A stretch of 6,151 bases of DNA from positions 1 to 6,151 of the forward strand of contig RGEP01000110.1 of the NCBI GenBank assembly GCA_009918225.1. Reading direction: 5' to 3'. The stretch's first letter is position 1. Every line of letters starts with the position of its first letter. The notes under the pieces were generated by a model, which did no database searches, had not been told where the DNA came from, and saw only the letters and a list, made by a program, of their open reading frames with translations. Made by a program: the position numbers and the translations under genes. This document shows positions 1 through 5,819 of the stretch, in pieces. The stretch comes from Betaproteobacteria bacterium (GTDB taxonomy: Bacteria > Pseudomonadota > Gammaproteobacteria > Burkholderiales > Burkholderiaceae_C).

Positions 1-384
1 CAGTGGCCGACTGGCGAAATAGGCATCGGACTCGGATGCGCTCACCTTTTCAACCCGCCCCTCAATGCGAACCACACGCTCCAGTTCCACCCAGTGGAAC
101 TGCAGGGCGGCATGGGGATGCTGGGCCAGCTCCTGGCCTTTTCGGCTTTCGTAATTGGTGTACCAGACGATGCCCCGGTGGTCGCAGCCCTTGATCAGCA
201 CCACGCGGGTAGAGGGGCGCCCATCCGGGCCAACGGTGGCCAGGGTCATGGCATTGGGCTCGGGCAGTTCGGCCTTCAAGGCTTCTTGCAGCCAGCGCTC
301 AAACTGGTGCAGCGGATGGGCCTCGGAAGCCGACTCGTCAAGTGCTGCCCGTTCGTACGATTTGCGCAGGTCTTCCAGCTTCAT
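1..384 (-). CDS. pdxH: Pyridoxamine/pyridoxine 5'-phosphate oxidase, N-terminal part (runs off the window)
   Basis: This FMN enzyme oxidises pyridoxine or pyridoxamine 5'-phosphate to pyridoxal 5'-phosphate with O2, the last step of PLP synthesis and salvage, in the cytoplasm. The minus frame from the ATG at 384-382 is open to base 1 and gives 128 residues of a protein usually near 210-220. It lines up with E. coli PdxH almost without gaps: FERWLQEA (28-35), the RVVLIKG strand (60-66) with the FMN-binding Arg and substrate Lys65, WYTNYESRKG (74-83) with the FMN phosphate contacts, and YFASRP (122-127) with Tyr122 and Arg126 matching the PLP-binding Tyr129 and Arg133. The C-terminal third, with the second FMN and dimer segments, lies outside. 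No in-frame ATG or GTG was seen in the roughly 50 bases upstream of 384, and the ribosome site is weak. The gene is divergent from the nucleotidyltransferase at 556, with 171 bases between them. Identification is firm. Confidence 0.95.
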   Translation of the reverse strand, partial: MKLEDLRKSYERAALDESASEAHPLHQFERWLQEALKAELPEPNAMTLATVGPDGRPSTRVVLIKGCDHRGIVWYTNYESRKGQELAQHPHAALQFHWVELERVVRIEGRVEKVSASESDAYFASRPL

Positions 385-555
385 GGCGCTCAGGATACGG
401 CATGCCGGGCCTATGGCGTTCTCGGTCGTCCTGCGGCATCTCGGCTTGGGGCTCTTTTCTTGGGGTTCCTCATTAGGTAGAGCTCCGATTGCACGCAAGC
501 CCAAGGCGGAGGATTCTCATCTCCTGAGCGCCAGCACCTGTCAAGCTGTTCCACC

Positions 556-1161
556 ATGCAAGCCCCACAACCCACCGTCATCGTGCTCGGCGCTGGCCGC
601 GGCAGCCGCTATCGGGGCAGTGGCCACAAGCTGGAGCGCCGCCTGGGCGAGCACAGCCTCTTTGGCTGCACCCTCGGGCAGGTCTTGGCCACGGGGCTGC
701 GAGTCAAGGTCGTGACCACCGAGCCCTTGCTGCCCATCGTTTTGCCGCAGGTTGCTCGGCGCGATGTGTTGGTCTTGCCCGACCCCGAGAGCGACCAACG
801 CCTGGGCATGGGTTACTCGATTGCCACGGGGGTGCGGTCCTCACTGGACGCGGCCGGCTGGCTCGTGCTGCCCGCTGACATGCCCCTGGTGCGCTCTGAG
901 ACCATCTTGCGTTTGGCGCAGGCCTTGCCACGGCACACCCTGGTCTACCCCCAGTACCAGGGGCGCCGCGGCCATCCGGTGGGCTTCTCAGGGGAATTGG
1001 CCTCGGAACTGGTGCGATTGACCGGTGACGAAGGCGCGCGGCGCGTGGTGGCACGCTACCCCGGGCATGCGATCGACGTTGAGGACGCGGGCGTGCTCCA
1101 GGACTTCGACACCGAAGACGACTTCCGCCAATGGGATGGGCAGCACGCAGACTTGTGCTGA
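556..1161 (+). CDS. MocA-like NTP transferase (molybdopterin cytidylyltransferase family)
   Basis: The 201-residue protein has the single GT-A/Rossmann-like domain of MobA/MocA nucleotidyltransferases at the usual family length. Visible motifs, in order: the nucleotide-binding loop VLGAGRGSRY (10-19) with Lys25 following; GMGYSIATGV (84-93); the metal-binding LPADMPLV (105-112, Asp108); the GRRGHPVGF signature (136-144); GDEGARRVV (157-165); and a C-terminal FDTEDDF (184-190), like the 'DIDTPEDL' end of the family. Characterised MocA proteins transfer CMP from CTP to molybdopterin, giving the cytosine-dinucleotide cofactor of xanthine-dehydrogenase-type enzymes. That substrate is inferred here, because no molybdoenzyme or XdhC-like gene is in view and related domains act on other nucleotides. 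The ATG at 556 is the first plausible start: the frame is open upstream to a TAG at 478-480 but offers no ATG, GTG or TTG. No clear Shine-Dalgarno is present. The gene ends just before the edd promoter, whose -35 overlaps its stop codon, so it is probably transcribed separately. Confidence 0.85.
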   Translation: MQAPQPTVIVLGAGRGSRYRGSGHKLERRLGEHSLFGCTLGQVLATGLRVKVVTTEPLLPIVLPQVARRDVLVLPDPESDQRLGMGYSIATGVRSSLDAAGWLVLPADMPLVRSETILRLAQALPRHTLVYPQYQGRRGHPVGFSGELASELVRLTGDEGARRVVARYPGHAIDVEDAGVLQDFDTEDDFRQWDGQHADLC

Positions 1162-1186
1162 CGATGTAACCAAGTTACATCATAAT
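1158..1186 (+). promoter_or_regulatory. Predicted sigma-70 promoter of edd-eda
   Basis: The hexamer CTGACG (1158-1163, four of six against TTGACA) is followed after exactly 17 bases by CATAAT (1181-1186, five of six against TATAAT). This lies in the only AT-rich stretch of the neighbourhood. The -35 overlaps the stop codon of the upstream nucleotidyltransferase. Transcription would begin near 1193, giving a leader of about 50 bases before the edd ATG at 1242. The leader contains GAAGG (1209-1213), too far upstream to be an obvious ribosome site. The prediction rests on consensus match and spacing alone. Confidence 0.6.
1163..1181. promoter_or_regulatory. Perfect 19-bp palindrome, candidate HexR operator
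   Basis: GATGTAACCAAGTTACATC has two perfect 8-base arms (1163-1170 and 1174-1181) around CAA. Its 15-bp core TGTAACCAAGTTACA (1165-1179) has the same form as the operator reported for HexR, TGTAAT-three bases-ATTACA. HexR is an RpiR-family repressor of edd, eda, zwf and related genes in proteobacteria that is released by KDPG. The palindrome exactly fills the spacer between the predicted -35 and -10, where a bound repressor would block RNA polymerase. The palindrome is seen directly; the HexR assignment is inferred from motif form and from the target genes, and no hexR gene lies in this window. Confidence 0.6.
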
Positions 1187-1210
1187 CAAGCGACTAGTTA
1201 CATCGCTTGA
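1186..1210. repeat. Second inverted repeat containing a third GTTACATC half-site
   Basis: TCAAGCGA (1186-1193) and TCGCTTGA (1203-1210) are perfect 8-base inverted arms around CTAGTTACA. The repeat contains another copy of the operator half-site, GTTACATC (1197-1204), 23 bases downstream of the copy at 1174-1181, or about two helical turns. If transcription starts near 1193, most of the left arm is not transcribed, so this fits a second protein-binding site better than an RNA hairpin. No binding protein can be named. Confidence 0.5.
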
Positions 1211-1241
1211 AGGCCGTGCCTGTGCCGGCCGCCTGCCATCC

Positions 1242-2813
1242 ATGAGCACTGAAACCGCTTCGACGCCTTCTTCAGAACTGCACCCCACCGTGCGCCGGGT
1301 GACCGAGCGCATTGCACAGCGCAGCGCGCCCACCCGGCAGGCCTACCTGGCCCTGTGCGACCGCATGGCGTCGCGGCCGCGGGGTGCTGACCGCATGGGC
1401 TGCGCCAATGTGGCCCATGCCTTCGCGGCCTTGCCCGGTGCCGACAAGTTTCGCGTGGTGGCGCAAAAGGCGCCGCATCTGGCCGTGGTCACGGCCTACA
1501 ACGACATGCTGTCGGCGCATCAGCCCTATGAAGGCTACCCCGAGGCCCTGAGGGCCTCGGCCCGGGCGCAGGGCGCCACCTTGCAGGTGGCCGGTGGCGT
1601 GCCCGCGATGTGCGATGGCGTGACCCAGGGCGAGCCGGGCATGGAGCTCAGCCTCTTTTCCCGTGACACCATCGCCCGCGCCACTGCTGTGGCCCTCAGC
1701 CACGAACCGGGTGCGGCCTTTGTGCACCCGCACGATGGCCTGCGCAAGGCGTTGACCGAAGCCGCGGTGGGCACGGTGCTTCAGGCGCGGGCCGGTCAAG
1801 CGGGCCACGCCCCCATGGGGCGCGTGGTCGACGAGCGCTGTATCGTCAACGCCATGGTGGCCCTGATGGCCACGGGGGGCTCCACCAATCACCTCATCCA
1901 CTGGGTGGCGGTGGCGCGCGCAGCCGGTATCGCCATCGACTGGAGCGACTTCGATGAACTGTCAACCGTGGTGCCGCTGCTGGCGCGTGTCTACCCCAAT
2001 GGCGCCGCAGATGTGAACCAGTTTCAGGCCGCCGGTGGGCCGGCCTATGTGATTCGGGAGTTGCTGCACGCAGGTCTGATGCATGGCGATGTGCTGACCA
2101 TGGACCCTCAAGGCCTAAGGGCCTACACCCGTGTGCCGCAGTGGCGTGGGCAGGCTGTGGCGTGGGGCGACTTGCCCGCCGCAGCCGGCCAGCCCAGCCC
2201 CGACCCCTCGGTCTTGCGCCCGGCTGCTGACCCGCATGCCCCCACGGGCGGGCTGCGCTTGCTCACAGGCCGCCTGGGCCGCGCGGTGATCAAGGTCTCG
2301 GCGGTTCCCGAAGACCGCCATGTGGTGCAGGCGCCGGCCATCGTCTTCGACAGCCAGGAGGCCTTGCAGCGCGCCTTCAAGGCCGGTGAGTTGGAGCGGG
2401 ACTTCGTGGCCGTGGTCCGCTTTCAAGGGCCGCAGGCCAATGGCATGCCCGAGCTGCACAAGCTCACCCCGCCGCTGGCCGTCTTGCAAGGCAAAGGCTA
2501 CCGCGTGGCCTTGGTGACCGATGGCCGCATGAGCGGAGCATCGGGCAAGGTGCCCTCGGCCATCCATGTGAGCCCCGAGGCCGCTGCCGGCGGCCCCTTG
2601 GCGAAGGTGCGCACCGGTGACCTCATCCGGCTCGATGCGGTACAGGGCACCCTGGACGTGCTTTTGGACGAGGCCACATGGCGGGCGCGTGAAGCCCAAG
2701 CGCCCGATGCAGCCTTTCACGAGGCGCACGGGCAGGGCATGGGCCGGGAGTTGTTCAAGGGCCTGCGCAGCCTGGTGCGCTCGGCCGAAGAGGGCGCGGT
2801 GACCGGGTGGTAA
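1242..2813 (+). CDS. edd: 6-phosphogluconate dehydratase with a large internal deletion of active-site residues
   Basis: Edd dehydrates 6-phosphogluconate to 2-keto-3-deoxy-6-phosphogluconate in the Entner-Doudoroff pathway; it is a cytoplasmic IlvD/Edd-family Fe-S enzyme. The protein has 523 residues against about 603 in E. coli. Matching blocks are GCANVAHAFAA (53-63, with cluster Cys54), YNDMLSAHQPYEGYP (86-100), GGVPAMCDGVTQG (118-130), ATGGSTNH (210-217), FQAAGG (261-266), GPQANGMPELHKL (396-408) and DGRMSGASGKVPSAIHV (427-443), in which Ser431 is the probable general base. After ALSH (151-154) the sequence jumps to PGAAFVHP (156-163). About 98 residues found in E. coli Edd between these points are absent, including the GVCDK motif (cluster Cys, Mg-binding Asp, Lys) and the CTFYG cysteine. 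The frame stays open across the junction at 1701-1709. As written the protein should not be a working dehydratase; an assembly deletion is the main alternative. The start is ATG 1242 with no strong ribosome site. eda follows after seven bases. Confidence 0.9.
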   Translation: MSTETASTPSSELHPTVRRVTERIAQRSAPTRQAYLALCDRMASRPRGADRMGCANVAHAFAALPGADKFRVVAQKAPHLAVVTAYNDMLSAHQPYEGYPEALRASARAQGATLQVAGGVPAMCDGVTQGEPGMELSLFSRDTIARATAVALSHEPGAAFVHPHDGLRKALTEAAVGTVLQARAGQAGHAPMGRVVDERCIVNAMVALMATGGSTNHLIHWVAVARAAGIAIDWSDFDELSTVVPLLARVYPNGAADVNQFQAAGGPAYVIRELLHAGLMHGDVLTMDPQGLRAYTRVPQWRGQAVAWGDLPAAAGQPSPDPSVLRPAADPHAPTGGLRLLTGRLGRAVIKVSAVPEDRHVVQAPAIVFDSQEALQRAFKAGELERDFVAVVRFQGPQANGMPELHKLTPPLAVLQGKGYRVALVTDGRMSGASGKVPSAIHVSPEAAAGGPLAKVRTGDLIRLDAVQGTLDVLLDEATWRAREAQAPDAAFHEAHGQGMGRELFKGLRSLVRSAEEGAVTGW

Positions 2814-2820
2814 GCCAGCC

Positions 2821-3522
2821 GTGCCCAGCCACACCCCATCCCAACACCCTGCCGTAAATACAAACGTGAACACCACCGTGAACACCAACAGCCCCCTGGA
2901 CACACTCGACTTGGCCTCTTATGGCCCGGTGATACCCGTCATCGTCATTCATGACTTGGCGCATGCGGTGCCCCTGGCTCGGGCCTTGGTGGCCGGTGGT
3001 GTGCGGGTGCTGGAAGTGACCCTGCGCACACCGGTGGCGTTGCAGGCCATGCAGGCTATGGCGGCTGAAGTGCCCGAGGCCATCGTGGGTGCCGGCACCT
3101 TGCGCACCCCGGCCGATGTCCAAGCCGCAAGCGCGGCGGGGTGCCGCTTCGGGGTCAGCCCCGGCTACACCAGCAGCCTGGGCCGGGCGTGTTCCGATGC
3201 CGGTCTGCCCTTGTTGCCCGGTGTGGCCACGGCCAGCGAAGTGATGGCCGCCTGCGATGAGGGCTTGCGCTTCCTGAAGTTTTTCCCCGCATCGGCGGCC
3301 GGCGGGGTGCCCTTGCTCAAGGCCTTGGCAGGCCCCTTCCCCGATGTCGTGTTTTGCCCCACAGGCGGCATCACGCCGCAAAACGCGCCTGAGTTTCTGG
3401 CTTTGCCTCAGGTCAAGGTGGTGGGGGGGTCTTGGCTCAGCCCAGCGTCCATGATGGAGGCCGGCGATTGGCAGGGCATCACCCGCTTGGCGCGGGCGGC
3501 TTCAGCTTTGGCGCGGGCTTGA
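2821..3522 (+). CDS. eda: KDPG aldolase (2-dehydro-3-deoxy-6-phosphogluconate aldolase)
   Basis: Eda is a cytoplasmic class I aldolase that splits KDPG into pyruvate and glyceraldehyde-3-phosphate, the second step of the Entner-Doudoroff pathway. The 233-residue protein carries the family motifs in order: GPVIPVIVI (35-43), AGGVRVLEVTLRT (58-70) with catalytic Glu65 and Arg69, EAIVGAGTL (86-94), FLKFFPAS (151-158) with the Schiff-base Lys153, FCPTGGI (178-184) and GGSWL (202-206). All key residues are present. E. coli has Glu where Ser158 stands, in the loop after the lysine. E. coli Eda has 213 residues; the extra length is an N-terminal Asn/Thr/Val-rich tail (13-23) that may not all be translated. 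I chose the GTG at 2821, seven bases after the edd stop and behind GGGTGG, but in-frame GTGs at 2866 and 2878 are also possible. The gene is co-transcribed with edd. Confidence 0.92.
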   Translation: MPSHTPSQHPAVNTNVNTTVNTNSPLDTLDLASYGPVIPVIVIHDLAHAVPLARALVAGGVRVLEVTLRTPVALQAMQAMAAEVPEAIVGAGTLRTPADVQAASAAGCRFGVSPGYTSSLGRACSDAGLPLLPGVATASEVMAACDEGLRFLKFFPASAAGGVPLLKALAGPFPDVVFCPTGGITPQNAPEFLALPQVKVVGGSWLSPASMMEAGDWQGITRLARAASALARA

Positions 3523-3560
3523 GCCCGATGGTATGACCGGCTTATCGGCTTGTCGACGGG

Positions 3561-4538
3561 CTATTTGGCCGCCTGCTTGTCGATCCAAATCGCCAGGCCC
3601 TGGGCATTGAGCTCCACATCCAGGGCCAGCCAATCGTCGGCGGTCCCGTCTTGGATCAGCGCCTCGTTCACCCCATGGCGCCGCAGGTCCTGCAGCAGGC
3701 AGTCGCGCAGGGCTGTCTTGTAGGCTTGGTGCCGGGGTTCAGACCGCAAGCGGGCATGCTCGTGGCCAATGGCCACCATCTCATCGATCAGGCGAAGCAA
3801 ACGCCGCGCATGCACCCGAGGCTGCTCCACCCGGCTGTAATGGGTCAGGTACATGGCCTGCGGGTCTGATTCGATCAAGCGGCCGATCGAATGCTTGAGG
3901 GCCTCCGGTTCAAACTGAACCGGCGTGGTCGTGGGCATGACCCAGGCCCCCGCCGCGGTGTCGAAGACCCGGTAGCTCAATCCAAAGGTGTCGCCGGTGA
4001 ACCAGGCCCGGGTATGCCCGTCCCAAAGACAGTGGTGGTGACGGGCATGGCCTGGCGTGTCGATGAAGCGCAGCGCCCGGCCGTGCCAATCCAGTTGCAG
4101 GCCGTCATGGGTGGCCTGCACCCGTTCAGCCGGCACCGGAACCAAGCGCCCGTACGAGCGCTCCATTTCCTGCGCACCGTAGACGGCGGTGGCCCCCATG
4201 TACAAGGCCGTCGGGTCGACCAGGTGCCGCGCACCGCGTTCGTGCACCAACACGGTGGCCTGTGGCAACTCGGCCATCAACAGACCCACGCCACCGGCGT
4301 GGTCCAGGTGCACATGGGTCGGGATCACATGGTCGACCGCGCTGCGCGCCAGGCCCAGCGCTTGCAGTGCCTGCAAGAGCCGCGGCACGCTGTAGTTGGT
4401 GCCGGTGTCCACGAAGGCCGCACGGCCCTGCTGCACGATCAGGTAGGCCGCGTCGAAGCGTGGCCGGTTGAAGCCCGTGTCGATGGCGTACACGCCACCG
4501 CCCAGGGGCTCAATGAAATCGGGCAGGGTGGGGTTCAC
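3561..4538 (-). CDS. Metallo-beta-lactamase-fold hydrolase (glyoxalase II-like)
   Basis: This is a 325-residue MBL-fold protein with a complete binuclear metal site: THVHLDHAGG (74-83) gives His75, His77, Asp79 and His80; TPGHARHHH (161-169) gives His164; FTGDTFG (180-186) gives bridging Asp183; and LTHYSRV (231-237) gives His233. An N-terminal VYAIDTGF strand (17-24) and a C-terminal helical region (about 240-325) complete the usual single-domain plan. No signal peptide is seen, so it is probably cytoplasmic. The substrate cannot be read from sequence; hydrolysis of a thioester, lactone or similar bond is typical of the fold. I prefer the GTG at 4538, which puts the family's first strand near the N-terminus and lies 14 bases after the stop of the upstream gene, behind GAGGCGG. 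Another GTG at 4580 would add 14 residues inside that gene. The gene is probably co-transcribed with the TPR-like gene and converges on eda. Confidence 0.85.
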   Translation of the reverse strand: MNPTLPDFIEPLGGGVYAIDTGFNRPRFDAAYLIVQQGRAAFVDTGTNYSVPRLLQALQALGLARSAVDHVIPTHVHLDHAGGVGLLMAELPQATVLVHERGARHLVDPTALYMGATAVYGAQEMERSYGRLVPVPAERVQATHDGLQLDWHGRALRFIDTPGHARHHHCLWDGHTRAWFTGDTFGLSYRVFDTAAGAWVMPTTTPVQFEPEALKHSIGRLIESDPQAMYLTHYSRVEQPRVHARRLLRLIDEMVAIGHEHARLRSEPRHQAYKTALRDCLLQDLRRHGVNEALIQDGTADDWLALDVELNAQGLAIWIDKQAAK

Positions 4539-4552
4539 GTGTGCAGGCCGCC

Positions 4553-5730
4553 TCAGCCTGCGCCACCAATCTGCAGCCACAGGCGCGCGATTTCAGCCGC
4601 ACCTTCCTTGCCGCTCACGCCCTTGAGTGTGGCCGCTGCTTTGGCTTTGTTGCCGCTCTTGAGCTGGGCCAGACCCAAGCGCAGCTTGGCGTCGTCGGGC
4701 CGCTTGAGCCCACCCATGGCGATGGCCTTTTCCAACAGGGGAATGCCGGTGTCGAGCTTGTTCAGGCCGATCAGGCCCACGGCAATCTTGGCCAGCTGGT
4801 TGCCATCCTTGGCCGCCTGGGCTTCATCCAAGCCGGCGCTCAAGCTCTTGCCGCCTTCAGCGATCTTCTTGTCGGCCAGCCCAAAGCCTTGGCGGCATAG
4901 CCGCGGTCCATGATGGCTTTGGCTTCGGCGGGTTGATCGGCCTGCAGGGCCAGCTGGGCCATTTCGAAATACTCATCGGCCTTGGTGATGAGGCCCTGGG
5001 TCAACTTCAGGCGCATCACATCCAAAGCAAAGCGCTCCGAGAAACCCGGCTTGCGCTGCAGACGACCCAGGTAGGCGTTGATGTAATCCTTCTTGGGGTA
5101 GTAGGCCACCAGCTTTTCCAGCGTGCTGATGTTGCCGCCGTTGTTGCCGGTGCGCAGGTACGCATCGGCCAGGCGCAGCAGGTCATCTTCGGCGGGCTTG
5201 CGTCCAGCTTCTTCCGCGGCTGCCACGGTGGCGGCGGTGTCTTTGGCGATGGCGTTGTAGTCACCGCTGGCGCCTTGGAGGTAGGCCTGCAGCTGCTTGG
5301 TGGTGGCGCTGCTGTAGCCACCGGCTGTGGCCTTCTTCAGCCAATCGGCTGCGGCGGCATTGTTCTTGCCCTGTGCGTGGGCCGAGGCCAACTGCTCGGC
5401 AATCTGGTTTTGCTCGGTGCCGCTGACCCTGGGGTAGACCGCCTCCAGGGCGCTGATGGCTGTGGTGTTGTCACCGGCGCGCTGCGCGGCTGCGGCTTTC
5501 ATGCGGTTGACGGTGAGCGCTTCAGCCGGTGTCAGGCCGGCCACGGCCTCAGCCTCGCGGACCTTGGCCAAGGCCTCCTTGCCTTTGCCTGCCTTGAGCA
5601 GTTCGCTGGCTGCTTGCAAGGGGCGGCCCACTTCGGCCCGTACCGTGTCGGCGTAAACAGGGCTGTGCAGCAGGGCCATCAGGGCGGAGGCCGCCATCAG
5701 GTGGCGCAGGGGGCTGGAAGACTTGTGCAT
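4553..5730 (-). pseudogene. Exported TPR-like repeat protein interrupted by a one-base frameshift
   Basis: The ATG at 5730 begins a protein with a signal peptide: charged start, hydrophobic LMAASALMALL (11-21), and likely cleavage after VYA (25-27). It is therefore expected in the periplasm. The mature part is Ala/Lys/Leu-rich paired helices with TPR-like character, for example LKAGKGKEALAKVREAEA (45-62) and AAQRAGDNTTAISALEAVYP (80-99). Frame 0 stops at 4842-4840 after 296 residues, but its last 12 residues look like out-of-frame sequence. From 4879 the -1 frame continues the same kind of protein (LADKKIAEGGK, then GLNKLDTGIPLLEKAIAMGG) to the TGA at 4555-4553. Joined after Gly284 the product is 392 residues. 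The downstream part has no convincing start of its own. A lost base in GGC-(C/T)TG-GCC explains the break; it may be a mutation, a sequencing error or programmed slippage. Its location next to exbD suggests a link to TonB-type transport, which is only an inference. Confidence 0.75.
4879..4885 (-). other. Frameshift point with a slippery-type heptamer
   Basis: On the coding strand the codons GCT TTG GGC (282-284 of the TPR-like protein) contain T-TTG-GGC, a heptamer of the X-XXY-YYZ form in the correct zero frame. A -1 slip here reads next CTG GCC GAC (Leu-Ala-Asp), which is the frame that restores the protein. No strong downstream stem or upstream stimulatory Shine-Dalgarno was found, and GGG in the Y positions is not among the most efficient bacterial shift sites. 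A simple lost base is at least as likely. Confidence 0.4.
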
Positions 5731-5760
5731 GTGAAGGCTCGAGGGGTGAACGTGTCAGAG

Positions 5761-5794
5761 AAAAAGCCGACGATGCACAGCATCATCGGCTTTT
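5761..5794 (-). terminator. Rho-independent terminator after exbD
   Basis: On the minus strand AAAAGCCGATGATG (5794-5781) pairs along all 14 positions, with one G-U pair, with CATCGTCGGCTTTT (5775-5762) around the five-base loop CTGTG. The stem ends in a run of five T residues (5765-5761). It begins 25 bases after the exbD stop. In the plus direction the same stem has one C-A mismatch and a shorter T run, so it is best oriented for the exbD transcript. The stem ends only 30 bases before the ATG of the TPR-like gene, so that gene needs read-through or a promoter overlapping the terminator. Confidence 0.85.
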
Positions 5795-5819
5795 GATGTG
5801 AAAGCGATGCAGCGGCCCG

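Noticed and set aside
445..468. Direct repeat CTTGGGGCTC / CTTGGGGTTC between pdxH and the nucleotidyltransferase
   Set aside because: Only two 10-base copies with one mismatch and no associated promoter or symmetry; this may be chance.
513..544. A perfect TTGACA on the minus strand (544-539) as the pdxH promoter
   Set aside because: The best -10 partner, GAGAAT (518-513), lies at a 20-base spacing, which is too long, and no better hexamer occurs at 16-18 bases. Not enough to call a promoter.
2115..2903. Minus-strand open frame of 262 codons opposite edd and eda
   Set aside because: Shadow of the strongly recognised Edd frame; the translated sequence resembles no family.
3514..3548. Possible terminator between eda and the MBL gene: CGGGC-TTGA-GCCCG over the eda stop, and CCGAT...ATCGG further on
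   Set aside because: Stems are only five base pairs, the first overlaps the stop codon, and no T run follows on either strand.
4553..4843. Downstream half of the TPR-like protein as a separate gene starting at 4843
   Set aside because: The only start there is a TTG in the middle of continuous sequence that extends upstream to the frameshift, with no ribosome site. It is better read as the rest of the same gene.
3891..4913. Long plus-strand open frame of 340 codons opposite the MBL and TPR-like genes
   Set aside because: It is antisense to two recognisable proteins, has no known motif, and arises from GC-rich codon bias on the other strand.
4933..5796. Long plus-strand open frame of 287 codons opposite the TPR-like gene
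   Set aside because: Gly/Val/Leu-rich shadow of the alanine-rich coding strand. It ends past the terminator stem and shows no domain features.
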